9,677 nt of DNA from Veillonella sp. (GTDB taxonomy: Bacteria; Bacillota; Negativicutes; Veillonellales; Veillonellaceae). Below are positions 1 through 7,781 of this stretch, in pieces. Every line of letters starts with the position of its first letter. Position 1 is the first letter of the stretch. The position numbers were made by a program, and so were the translations under genes. The stretch spans positions 1 through 9,677 of the forward strand of contig NZ_SVCB01000135.1 in the NCBI RefSeq assembly GCF_015058545.1. Reading direction: 5' to 3'. A model generated the notes under the pieces. That model worked only from the letters and a program-made list of their open reading frames with translations. It had not been told where the DNA came from and searched no databases.

Positions 1-1446
1 AAACCAATCGTTGTTATTAACAAAATTGACCGTCCGGACCAACGTGTTCACGAAGTAGAAGACGAAGTATTGGAACTCTTCATGGAACTCGAAGCCGATG
101 ATGATCAGTTGGACTTCCCGGTTGTATATGCATCCGCTCGTGACGGCATTGCTAAATTGTCCATGGATGATGAAGGCAAAGATATGCAGCCTTTATTCGA
201 AGTATTGTTAAAAGAAATTCCGGCTCCGCAGGGCGACATTGACGGTCCGTTACAGTTCATGGTTACAACCCTTGACTATGATGATTATGTAGGTAAAATC
301 GCTGTTGGTCGTATCGTTCGCGGTCGCATGAGAACTAACCAACAGGTTGTAATCATGAACGGCGAAAGCACTCGTAAAGCTAAAATCGGTCGTGTTTATA
401 CCTACAACGGCTTGAACCGTGTAGAAACCGATGAAACAGCCATGGGTGACATCACTGCTTTCGTAGGTATCGAAGACATCAATATCGGTGAAACCGTAGC
501 TGATGCGGAACATCCGGAAGCATTACCGGCCATTAAGATTGACGAACCTACGTTGTCCATGATGTTCTCCGTTAATAACTCCCCGTTTGCCGGTCGTGAA
601 GGGGATTATGTAACGAGCCGTCATTTACGTGACCGTTTGTTCAAAGAAGTAGAAACTAACGTGTCCATGAAAGTAGAAGAAACCGATTCGCCGGATTCCT
701 TCAAAGTATCCGGTCGCGGTGAACTTCATTTGGCCGTTTTAATCGAAACTATGCGTCGTGAAGGCTATGAATTACAGGTTGGTAAACCTCGTGTAATTTA
801 CAAACGCATTAACGATCAGCTCTGCGAACCATTAGAATACTTAACCATCGACGTACCTCAGGAATTCATGGGTACCGTTATGGAAAACTTGGGTGTTCGT
901 AAAGCCGAATTAATCAACATGACCGAATTGGCCGGTTACCTCCGTATGGAATTCATCATTCCTGCCCGTGGTCTTATCGGTTTCCGTGCTCAATTCTTAA
1001 CCAGCACTAAAGGTAATGGTATCATGAACCATGTGTACCATGGGTATGCACCGTTCAAAGGTGATATTCCAAGCCGTACGCGCGGCGCTTTGGTAGCTTT
1101 TGAAGACGGCGAAACTACCCCTTACGGCTTGAACTCCGTACAGGATCGCGGTACTTTATTCGTAGGCCCTAACGAAGCTGTTTATACCGGTCGCATTATC
1201 GGTGAAAACTCTCGTGAAACTGACATGGATGTTAACCCATGTAAGAAAAAACATGTTACCAACATGCGTTCCAGCTCCTCTGACGAAGCTGTTCGTTTGA
1301 CACCGCCTCGTATTTTCAGCTTGGAACAGGCTTTGGAATGGATTAACGATGATGAATTGGTAGAAGTAACACCGCACAGCATTCGCATGCGTAAAACTAT
1401 TTTGGATCGTGCTGCCCGTGCTAAAGCAGCTAAAAACGCTCGCTAA
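1..1446 (+). CDS. typA: TypA/BipA ribosome-associated GTPase (5' end outside window)
   Basis: Translation-factor GTPase of the EF-G/LepA superfamily that binds the 70S ribosome and is linked in other bacteria to 50S assembly, cold growth and stress. The reading frame is open from base 1, so the gene starts upstream. 481 residues are visible against about 610 for the family, so some 125-130 N-terminal residues (P-loop, switch regions) are missing. The fragment begins in the G domain: the NKID box (G4) is encoded at about 19-30 and the SA element (G5) lies in YASARDG near 127-147. Then come the beta-barrel domain II (SRGRGEL-type stretch seen as SGRGELHLAVL), the EF-G-like domain V (IPARGLIGFR) and the TypA-specific C-terminal domain (TNMRSSSSDEA, then LEQALEWINDDELVEVTP). 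This last signature separates it from LepA and EF-G. It ends with TAA and is followed after 8 bp by the metallopeptidase gene, so the two are probably co-transcribed. Confidence 0.97.
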   Translation, partial: KPIVVINKIDRPDQRVHEVEDEVLELFMELEADDDQLDFPVVYASARDGIAKLSMDDEGKDMQPLFEVLLKEIPAPQGDIDGPLQFMVTTLDYDDYVGKIAVGRIVRGRMRTNQQVVIMNGESTRKAKIGRVYTYNGLNRVETDETAMGDITAFVGIEDINIGETVADAEHPEALPAIKIDEPTLSMMFSVNNSPFAGREGDYVTSRHLRDRLFKEVETNVSMKVEETDSPDSFKVSGRGELHLAVLIETMRREGYELQVGKPRVIYKRINDQLCEPLEYLTIDVPQEFMGTVMENLGVRKAELINMTELAGYLRMEFIIPARGLIGFRAQFLTSTKGNGIMNHVYHGYAPFKGDIPSRTRGALVAFEDGETTPYGLNSVQDRGTLFVGPNEAVYTGRIIGENSRETDMDVNPCKKKHVTNMRSSSSDEAVRLTPPRIFSLEQALEWINDDELVEVTPHSIRMRKTILDRAARAKAAKNAR

Positions 1447-1454
1447 GCGATACT

Positions 1455-2201
1455 ATGAGTTGGTGGCAGCGACGGTCGTCGCGTAAGACACAGTCGAAGA
1501 CATATGAATTACGAATAGCCGGTGAGCTTATACCGTATACGGTGACGTGGAAGGCTGTTAAAAACATGAACCTCCGCGTCATGCCGGACGGCACGGTCAA
1601 GGTATCGGCGCCGTGGCGTATGCCCGCTCAAACCGTTACTCAATTTGTTTCGGAGCATGAAGGCTTTATTGATAAAGCCCGGCAACGCTTCAAAGATCAT
1701 CAAGCTAAACAGGCTGATGTGAGACCGTATCAGTATGAAACGGGCGAATTGTTTACCATTCTGGACTATGAAGTTCATTTGACGGTGGCACCGGTAGAGC
1801 TCCATCATGCACCTTATGTGACTTGGAGTGAATCGGACCCCGCGAATATTTATATGTTTGTCAAACCGCAGAGCACAGTGACGGAACGAGCGGCGTTAAT
1901 GGCGGATTTCTGGGAACATTTGGTAGAGGATGTAGTGAAAGATATGCGCGATCGTATTTATCATCGCTATATTGCCGCCGGTTATGATGTACCCTATCCG
2001 AAACTTCGTATTCGCGAAGCGAAAACACGCTGGGGTTCCTGCTCGCTTGTGACCGAGCGGATAATGATTAATCAGAAATTATTGATGGGACCTCGTTTGT
2101 TCTTAGAATATGTAATGATCCATGAGTTTGCCCATTTTATTCAACCGAACCATTCCGCTCGTTTTTGGCAGGTAGTGGCTGAGTTTATGCCCCAGTGGTA
2201 G
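1455..2201 (+). CDS. YgjP-like zinc metallopeptidase domain protein (DUF45/M48-like)
   Basis: Predicted zinc-dependent hydrolase of the YgjP/DUF45 family; the substrate is unknown. 248 residues. The N-terminal part (about 15-50) carries the family pattern ending NMNLRVMPDGTVKVSAP. A conserved RWGSCS block follows at about 196-201. The metal site is HEFAHFIQPNHSARFW, with H223, E224, H227 and H233, matching the HExxH-x5-H zinc signature. It is probably cytoplasmic; no signal peptide or membrane segment is visible. The ATG at 1455 lies 8 bp after the typA stop and has no convincing Shine-Dalgarno sequence, so translation is probably coupled to typA. The protein stops at TAG (2199-2201) directly after MPQW, where relatives usually continue for another dozen or more residues. 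An in-frame tail resembling that continuation follows the stop (see separate entry). All metal ligands lie before the stop, so activity may survive. Family assignment is firm; biological role is not known. Confidence 0.93.
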   Translation: MSWWQRRSSRKTQSKTYELRIAGELIPYTVTWKAVKNMNLRVMPDGTVKVSAPWRMPAQTVTQFVSEHEGFIDKARQRFKDHQAKQADVRPYQYETGELFTILDYEVHLTVAPVELHHAPYVTWSESDPANIYMFVKPQSTVTERAALMADFWEHLVEDVVKDMRDRIYHRYIAAGYDVPYPKLRIREAKTRWGSCSLVTERIMINQKLLMGPRLFLEYVMIHEFAHFIQPNHSARFWQVVAEFMPQW

Positions 2202-2243
2202 ATGGTGCGTCGGGAATTGACTCATTATTTCCGAGGTCGTTAA
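2199..2243 (+). other. Amber codon and in-frame 13-codon remnant of the YgjP-like C-terminus
   Basis: After the TAG at 2199-2201 the same frame stays open for 13 codons (MVRRELTHYFRGR) and closes with TAA at 2241-2243. Family members known to me end with something like MPDW followed by a charged K/R-rich stretch and a leucine. The sequence P-Q-W-stop-M-V-R-R-E-L lines up with that pattern with the stop replacing one residue. CAG or AAG to TAG is a single base change. This suggests the gene once ran to 2243 and was cut short recently, or that the codon is read through at some level, or that this is a sequencing error. The alignment is from memory, not from a computed comparison. Confidence 0.5.
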
Positions 2244-2315
2244 CGAGTAGTCCCGTTCGCCGGAAGGCTATTTCGCAGTAATGTTTGAGAATTAAGCAGT
2301 ACGACTTCCAACTTA

Positions 2316-2324
2316 TGATATAAT
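2316..2324 (+). promoter_or_regulatory. Extended -10 promoter upstream of dnaE
   Basis: TGATATAAT is a perfect TGnTATAAT extended -10 element. No good -35 hexamer lies 16-18 bp upstream (the region reads GCAGTA), which is typical for extended -10 promoters. The expected start site is near 2330, about 73 nt before the dnaE ATG. The terminator hairpin at 2346-2376 falls inside the resulting leader. Confidence 0.5.
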
Positions 2325-2345
2325 TAAATAAGGTACAGATACAGT

Positions 2346-2376
2346 AAAAGGACTGACCTCGGGGTCGGTCCTTTTT
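2346..2376 (+). terminator. Intrinsic terminator (or attenuator) between the YgjP-like gene and dnaE
   Basis: AAAAGGACTGACC (2346-2358) pairs with GGTCGGTCCTTTT (2363-2375) around the 4-base loop TCGG, with one G-U wobble, and ends in a run of T. Stem symmetry (A-run before, T-run after) would also let it work on the - strand. It is the first terminator seen after typA and the metallopeptidase gene. It lies only 27 bp before the dnaE start and downstream of the extended -10 element, so it may act on dnaE leader RNA as well. Confidence 0.8.
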
Positions 2377-2392
2377 ATATAATTTTGATTGA

Positions 2393-2397
2393 GGAGG
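2393..2397 (+). promoter_or_regulatory. Ribosome binding site deciding the dnaE start
   Basis: GGAGG ends 5 bp before the ATG at 2403. An in-frame TTG at 2385 would place the start before this site and has no such signal of its own, so ATG 2403 is chosen. Confidence 0.85.
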
Positions 2398-2402
2398 GAA
2401 CC

Positions 2403-5400
2403 ATGAAACCATTTGTTCATTTGCATAGCCACACTGAATACAGCTTGCAGGACGGCATCAGTCGCCTGCCGCAAATGGTAGCCCGTGCCAAAGAACTCAA
2501 TATGCCCGCTTTGGCGATTACGGACCATGGTAACATGTGTGGTGCCATTTATTTTTATAAAGAAGCAAAAAGTGCGGGAATAAAGCCGATTATCGGCTGT
2601 GAAGTGTATGTCACGACGGGCAGTCGTTTTGATAAAGACGCAAGTCGGCAAGAACGATTGAAACATTTGATTTTGCTGGCTGAGACCATGGAAGGCTATC
2701 AAAATCTTACTAAAATCGTATCACGCGGTTTTACGGAGGGTTTTTACCGCAAACCTCGTGTCGATCACGCATTATTAAAAGAACACAGTAAAGGTATCAT
2801 CGCCTTGAGTGCCTGTATTCAAGGGGAAATTCCGCAATGTGTATTGCAGGATAATCCGGAAGGGGCCAAACGGGCGCTGGAAACCTATGTAGATATTTAC
2901 GGCAAGGATAATTTCTTTTTAGAAATACAGAATCACGGCTTACCCGCCGAAGTGAAAGCGCAGGAAGCACTCATTCAGTTAGCCAAAGAGTATGGTGTAG
3001 GCTTGGTGTGCTCCAATGACTTTCATTATGTATTAAAAGAAGATGCAGATGCGCAAGATATTAAGGTCTGCATTGCGACCGGCGCTAAAGTGGCCGATAC
3101 GGATCGACTTAAATTCCCGAATGACGAATTTTATATGAAGAGTGGCGACGAAATGGCGGAATTATTCAGTCATATTCCGGGGGCCATGGAAAATACCTTG
3201 GCCATTGCGAATCGTTGTAATGTGGAATTTAATTTTGATGAGCATCATTTGCCGCACTTTGATGTGCCGGAAGGGGAAACGGCGACTACCTATTTGCGCC
3301 ATTTGTGTGAAAAAGAAGTGCCCCGTTTGTACGGTACGATGACACCGGAGCTGAAAGAACGGCTCGATTATGAACTTTCCGTTATTGCCCAAATGGGTTT
3401 TGACGATTATTTCCTCATCGTGTGGGATTATGTGCGTTACGCTCGTGAGCACGACATTTTAGTAGGGCCCGGTCGTGGTAGTGCGGCCGGTTCCGTAGTG
3501 GCCTATCTGCTCGGCATTACCGGTCTTGATCCGCTTAAGTATAATTTACTCTTCGAACGCTTTTTGAATCCGGAACGTGTCAGCATGCCTGATATCGATA
3601 TTGACTTCTGCTATGAAAAGCGCGGTAAAGCTATCGAATATGTAACGGAAAAATACGGTCAAGCTCGGGTAGCTCAGATTATTACCTTCGGTACGGAAGC
3701 GGCGCGCGCCGTTATTCGCGATGTGGGCCGTGTGCTCGATCATCCACTGCCTGAAGTGAATCGCCTGGCTAAGATGATACCCAATGAATTGGGCATTACG
3801 CTGGACAAAGCGTTGAAAGGTAAAGATTTAAAGCAGCTCTATGATACGGATCCGAAGGTTCGTGAACTCTTTGATTATGGCCGTAAACTGGAAGGTATTG
3901 TGCGCAACGCCTCTACTCATGCGGCGGGCGTTGTGATTTCGGCGGCGCCGTTGGAAGACCATGTGCCGATTCAGAACGCCAATGACGCGGGTTTTGTTAC
4001 CCAATACGATAAAGATAATATCGAAGAATTGGGTCTTTTGAAGATGGACTTCTTGGGCCTTCGGACATTGACTGTTATGGATGACGCGTTGAAGCTCATT
4101 AAAGCTAACCGCGGTATTGATATTGACCTCGACAAAATTCCGCTTGACGATAAGGCCGCGTGTGACCTCTTAACCCGCGGTGATACGCCGGGCGTATTCC
4201 AGCTTGAATCGGATGGGATTACTAAGCTCGTTATGGATTTACGACCGGAGCATTTTGAGGACCTCATTCCTTTGGTTGCCTTGTATCGTCCGGGGCCTTT
4301 GGGCAGCGGCATGGTGGAAGATTTCATTAAACGCCGCCACGGGGAGATGGAAATTACCTATTTACATCCGTTGTTGGAACCGATTTTGAAGGATACCTTC
4401 GGGGTTATTTTGTACCAGGAACAGGTTATGCAGATTGCCTCCGCCATGGGTGGTTTCAGTCTCGGCCAAGCGGATTTAATGCGCCGTGCCATGGGTAAAA
4501 AGAAAGAATCCGTCCTTAAAGCGCAGCGCGAATCCTTCATTGCCGGCTCGGTGCAGAATAACATTCCGGAAGCCATTGCCAATGAAGTATTCGATTTGCT
4601 CGTTTACTTTGCGGGCTATGGTTTTAACAAATCCCACAGTGCGGCCTATGCCTATATTGCGTATCAGACGGCCTATTTGAAGGCTCATTATTATCCTGAA
4701 TTTATGGCGGCTACCATGAGTAGTTTCATGACCAACGTGGATAAACTGACGTACTATATTAATGACTGTAAAAAGCACGGCGTCGAAGTGTTGGGCCCTG
4801 ATATTAATTACGGGGAAAAGGCTTTTGCGGTACAGAACGGTGCTATTCGTTTCGGTTTGGGTGGCGTTAAGAGCGTAGGCGATAATGCGGTGGAACAACT
4901 CCTAGCAGAGCGCCATCGGAATGGTTTATACAGCTCCATTCTTGATTTTTGCAAACGAGTCGACGCGCGCGTGGTAAATAAGCGCTTACTGGAAAGCTTA
5001 ATTCGCTGCGGCGCCATGGACAGCTTCAAGGAAAACCGCAATCAGCTCCTCGCCATGTATGAAGGGGCGCAGAGTTTGGGGCAGCGTCTTCAAAAAGAAG
5101 AAGCCCGCGGCACTATGAGCCTTTTCGGTGATGAACCGTCCGTGGCGGAAACCATTGAAGTGCCAAAGCTCGACGATTTGACCATGGATGAAAAATTGCG
5201 CGATGAAAAAGAATATACCGGCTTTTATATTTCCGGCCATCCTCTTAATTCTTATGAAGCTGAATTAAAAGGTCTTTTCGAAGTGGGTAAACTTAATGAA
5301 AATCCGGAACAATACGACAAGCAGGAAGTGACTGTAGGGGGCCTCATTGTAGAGAAAACCGATAGAATTACGCGGCGCAATGATGTTATGTCCATTATTC

Positions 5401-5807
5401 GGCTCGAAGATTTTTCCGGTTCCGCGTCTATCGTCGTCTTCCCACAAAAATTTCAGCAGTATCAGGCTATGCTGGCCGTAGATATGGCGGTACGCATTTC
5501 GGGCCGGATTGATGCGGATGAAAAAGGCGTACAGATCATTGCCGACACGATTAAGCCGTTAAAAGTTAATTACGATACGGCCAAGCGTATTGTCATTCAT
5601 ATTCGTCCCGGCTTTGACACGGCAGAGGCCAGTAATGCGTTGAAAAAATTACTCTTAAAAGCAACCGGGACGGTACCGGTCACCTTTTATTTACATCGTC
5701 AACGGAAACGCATTGATGTAGCCAAAGAATACTATTTTGCCCCCGGGACTGAAATATGCCGGGCGGTGGAAGAAATTTTAGGCCCCGATAGTGTAGAAAT
5801 ACTTTAA
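2403..5807 (+). CDS. dnaE: DNA polymerase III subunit alpha (DnaE)
   Basis: C-family replicative DNA polymerase that extends primers at the fork with the beta clamp. 1134 residues, normal for DnaE and without the inserted exonuclease domain of PolC. The N-terminal PHP domain (about 1-210) begins HLHSHTEYSLQDG and keeps metal-type residues H8, H10, D17, H42, E67, H88, C138, D206 and H208. The catalytic palm has PGRGSAAGS (356-364), the aspartates D397 and D399 in PDIDIDF (with D401 next), and the third aspartate D549 in KMDFLGLRTLT, close to E. coli D401, D403 and D555. FAGYGFNKSHSAAYA starts at 736. A degenerate clamp-binding motif TMSLF sits at 904-908 (Q is usual at the first position). An OB-fold domain follows at about 975-1040, then a small C-terminal domain. 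The stop is 76 bp before pyk with no terminator between them, so some read-through into pyk is likely. Confidence 0.98.
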   Translation: MKPFVHLHSHTEYSLQDGISRLPQMVARAKELNMPALAITDHGNMCGAIYFYKEAKSAGIKPIIGCEVYVTTGSRFDKDASRQERLKHLILLAETMEGYQNLTKIVSRGFTEGFYRKPRVDHALLKEHSKGIIALSACIQGEIPQCVLQDNPEGAKRALETYVDIYGKDNFFLEIQNHGLPAEVKAQEALIQLAKEYGVGLVCSNDFHYVLKEDADAQDIKVCIATGAKVADTDRLKFPNDEFYMKSGDEMAELFSHIPGAMENTLAIANRCNVEFNFDEHHLPHFDVPEGETATTYLRHLCEKEVPRLYGTMTPELKERLDYELSVIAQMGFDDYFLIVWDYVRYAREHDILVGPGRGSAAGSVVAYLLGITGLDPLKYNLLFERFLNPERVSMPDIDIDFCYEKRGKAIEYVTEKYGQARVAQIITFGTEAARAVIRDVGRVLDHPLPEVNRLAKMIPNELGITLDKALKGKDLKQLYDTDPKVRELFDYGRKLEGIVRNASTHAAGVVISAAPLEDHVPIQNANDAGFVTQYDKDNIEELGLLKMDFLGLRTLTVMDDALKLIKANRGIDIDLDKIPLDDKAACDLLTRGDTPGVFQLESDGITKLVMDLRPEHFEDLIPLVALYRPGPLGSGMVEDFIKRRHGEMEITYLHPLLEPILKDTFGVILYQEQVMQIASAMGGFSLGQADLMRRAMGKKKESVLKAQRESFIAGSVQNNIPEAIANEVFDLLVYFAGYGFNKSHSAAYAYIAYQTAYLKAHYYPEFMAATMSSFMTNVDKLTYYINDCKKHGVEVLGPDINYGEKAFAVQNGAIRFGLGGVKSVGDNAVEQLLAERHRNGLYSSILDFCKRVDARVVNKRLLESLIRCGAMDSFKENRNQLLAMYEGAQSLGQRLQKEEARGTMSLFGDEPSVAETIEVPKLDDLTMDEKLRDEKEYTGFYISGHPLNSYEAELKGLFEVGKLNENPEQYDKQEVTVGGLIVEKTDRITRRNDVMSIIRLEDFSGSASIVVFPQKFQQYQAMLAVDMAVRISGRIDADEKGVQIIADTIKPLKVNYDTAKRIVIHIRPGFDTAEASNALKKLLLKATGTVPVTFYLHRQRKRIDVAKEYYFAPGTEICRAVEEILGPDSVEIL

Positions 5808-5823
5808 TTGATTAGTGTATAAT
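5794..5823 (+). promoter_or_regulatory. Likely pyk promoter
   Basis: TATAAT at 5818-5823 with TAGAAA (4 of 6 matches to TTGACA) at 5794-5799 gives an 18-bp spacer. The -35 lies inside the last dnaE codons. The expected start near 5830 leaves a leader of about 54 nt before the pyk ATG. The -10 is perfect; the -35 is weak. Confidence 0.5.
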
Positions 5824-5871
5824 GGTTACTATGAAGGGAAAACATAGGCTTTATTCCAATCCATTATGAGT

Positions 5872-5875
5872 GAGG
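5872..5875 (+). promoter_or_regulatory. Ribosome binding site deciding the pyk start
   Basis: GAGG lies 8 bp before the ATG at 5884. The in-frame ATG at 5866 has no purine-rich site before it and would add six residues before the conserved KTKIVCTIGPS start. ATG 5884 is therefore preferred, and it also brings the active-site residues to standard numbering. Confidence 0.75.
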
Positions 5876-5883
5876 TATTTACT

Positions 5884-7632
5884 ATGAAAAAGACTAAAAT
5901 TGTTTGTACCATTGGACCGAGCACTGATGCGCCCGGCGTGTTGGAACAGATGCTACAGGCCGGTATGAACGTAGCACGCTTCAATTTTTCACATGGCTCT
6001 TATGACGAACATACGAAGCGTATGGAAGCGGTGCGCGCTGCTTCGAAGAAAACCGGTATTCCGGTAGCGCTTATGCTTGATACCAAAGGCCCTGAAATTC
6101 GTTTAGGTCATTTTAAAGACGGCAAAGTAATGCTTGAAGCGGGTAAACCGTTTACATTGACTATGCGCGATATTGAAGGGGACGCTACCATTTGTTCGGT
6201 TAACCATAAAGGCTTGGTGGATGACGTTAAAGTAGGGTGTGAGATTTTATTATCCGACGGTTTGGTTACCTTGCAGGTAGAAAAAATCGAAGGCACCGAA
6301 ATTTACACCACAATTAAAAACAACGGGCCTATGAGCGATCGTAAACGCGTAGCCGTACCGGGCATTCCACTCAGCTTGCCACCGGTTTCGGAAAGTGATA
6401 TGGCAGATTTGCGTTTCGGTTGCCAAATGGATGTGGACTATGTAGCCGCTTCCTTTATGCAGCGCGGCACTGATGTAGTGGCTATTCGCCGCATTTTGGA
6501 AGAAGAAGGCAAAGATATTAAAATCATTTCCAAGATTGAAAATGAAGAAGGTATCAATAATTTAGATGATATTTTACGCATGTCCGACGGTCTCATGGTA
6601 GCTCGTGGTGACCTTGGCGTTGAAATTCCTGCTGAAGAAGTACCGGTTCTTCAGAAGATGATGATTACTAAATGTAACAAAGCCTCGAAGCCTGTAATTA
6701 CGGCCACTCAAATGTTGGAATCTATGACGAATAACCCACGCCCTACACGTGCCGAAGCCAGTGACGTAGCGAATGCTATTTTGGATGGTACTGATGCGGT
6801 AATGTTGTCCGGCGAAACGGCAGGCGGCAAATATCCGGTGGAAGCGGTTCAAACGATGGCACGCATTGCGGAAGTAACGGAACATTCTACTTTGTATTGT
6901 AATATTGAACATCCCTTTGCAGCCGATACGGTACAAACTACGGATGCCATCAGTGTGGCAACCGTAACGGTGGCTAAGAATCTTGATGCGGCGGCCATCA
7001 TTACTTGTACGGAAACGGGTAAAACGGCTATGAGTATTTCCCGCAACCGTCCGCGTGCCAAGATTTTAGCGGTAACTCCGCATGAAGCCACGGTTCGTCG
7101 CGTTCAGTTGTATTGGGGCGTTGAAGCCGTACTCGGAGCGGGCCATGAAAATTCCGACGAAATGGTATACAGTGCGATTACGTCGTCCTTGGCTGAGAAT
7201 CATATCGAATCCGGCGATTTGGTTGTTATCACCGCCGGCGTACCATCCGGTAAGGCCGGTACGACCAATATGATTCGTGTACATGTAGTAGGCAAAGCCG
7301 TGTTAAGTGGTAATGGTGTAGGTAAAGGCGCCGCTACGGGCCGTGTTTGCCTCGCTTATAATGCTGAAATGGCAGGGCAGAGTTTCCGCGATGGCGATGT
7401 GTTGGTAGTTCGCACATTAGAACCTGAATTAATGCCATTTGCTAAACGAGCCGGTGCTATTATTGCGGCTGAAGACGGCTATACTTCGGCGGCGGCTATT
7501 GCCGGGATTAACTTTGGTATTCCGGTAATTTTAGGTGTAAGAAATGCAGAAACTGTAATTAATAATGGTGAAGTTGTAACTGTCGACGGCTCCCGCGGCA
7601 AAGTATTTGAAGGTATTGCCAACGCACGTTAA
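5884..7632 (+). CDS. pyk: Pyruvate kinase with C-terminal PEP-utiliser-like extension
   Basis: Converts phosphoenolpyruvate and ADP to pyruvate and ATP, the last step of glycolysis, in the cytoplasm. 582 residues. The (beta/alpha)8 A domain starts KTKIVCTIGPS and contains R32, N34 and S36 (ARFNFSHG), D66 (MLDTKGPEIR), the catalytic K217 with metal ligand E219 (ISKIENEEG), ARGDLGVEIP, and the signature around TATQMLESM...RAEASDVANAILDGTDAVMLSGETA. The B domain is inserted at about 70-165 and the C domain covers about 350-470. An extra domain at about 476-582 (GVGKGAATGRV ... AAEDGYTSAAAIAGINFGIPVILG) resembles the phosphohistidine domain of PEP synthase and PPDK, as in Bacillus-type pyruvate kinases. 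The residue where that domain usually has His after Thr-Ser is A536, so it cannot carry a phosphohistidine. The gene probably has its own promoter just after dnaE and ends before a strong stem-loop. Confidence 0.98.
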   Translation: MKKTKIVCTIGPSTDAPGVLEQMLQAGMNVARFNFSHGSYDEHTKRMEAVRAASKKTGIPVALMLDTKGPEIRLGHFKDGKVMLEAGKPFTLTMRDIEGDATICSVNHKGLVDDVKVGCEILLSDGLVTLQVEKIEGTEIYTTIKNNGPMSDRKRVAVPGIPLSLPPVSESDMADLRFGCQMDVDYVAASFMQRGTDVVAIRRILEEEGKDIKIISKIENEEGINNLDDILRMSDGLMVARGDLGVEIPAEEVPVLQKMMITKCNKASKPVITATQMLESMTNNPRPTRAEASDVANAILDGTDAVMLSGETAGGKYPVEAVQTMARIAEVTEHSTLYCNIEHPFAADTVQTTDAISVATVTVAKNLDAAAIITCTETGKTAMSISRNRPRAKILAVTPHEATVRRVQLYWGVEAVLGAGHENSDEMVYSAITSSLAENHIESGDLVVITAGVPSGKAGTTNMIRVHVVGKAVLSGNGVGKGAATGRVCLAYNAEMAGQSFRDGDVLVVRTLEPELMPFAKRAGAIIAAEDGYTSAAAIAGINFGIPVILGVRNAETVINNGEVVTVDGSRGKVFEGIANAR

Positions 7633-7689
7633 TTGTGTTGCTAGTGCGTATTAAGGTATTGCTGAGGCATGCTGAATAGGTAGTGACGT

Positions 7690-7736
7690 AAATCTTGCTT
7701 GTGTCAAGGTGAGTGGCACAAGCAAGATTTTATATT
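7690..7736 (+). terminator. Stem-loop terminator after pyk
   Basis: AAATCTTGCTTGTG (7690-7703) and CACAAGCAAGATTT (7717-7730) form a perfect 14-bp stem with a 13-base loop. The T-tract is short and interrupted (TTTTATATT), so termination may be incomplete. No convincing promoter is visible between this hairpin and the next gene, so some read-through into it is possible. Confidence 0.75.
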
Positions 7737-7770
7737 AAGAGGCCGATTTGAGCCGTGACAGATTTGATTG

Positions 7771-7776
7771 AGGAGG
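7771..7776 (+). promoter_or_regulatory. Ribosome binding site deciding the BI-1-family start
   Basis: AGGAGG ends 5 bp before ATG 7782. An in-frame GTG at 7755 lies upstream of this site and would translate through it, so ATG 7782 is preferred. The 14 bases TTTGATTGAGGAGG (7763-7776) are identical to those before dnaE (2384-2397). Confidence 0.85.
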
Positions 7777-7781
7777 TATAT

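Noticed and set aside
2199..2201. UAG as a pyrrolysine codon in the YgjP-like gene
   Set aside because: The position lies outside any catalytic site, no pyl genes are visible, and the transposase frame also appears to end at TAG; a simple nonsense change is a plainer explanation.
3971..4898. Several antisense reading frames of 74-140 codons within dnaE (similar ones within pyk and typA)
   Set aside because: They mirror the strong coding bias of the sense genes, lack ribosome binding sites and domain signatures, and overlap fully with well-supported genes.
5831..5869. Short 12-codon upstream reading frame in the pyk leader, ending at TGA 5867-5869
   Set aside because: No ribosome binding site precedes its ATG, which sits right at the predicted transcript start, and its codons show no attenuator-like run of a single amino acid.
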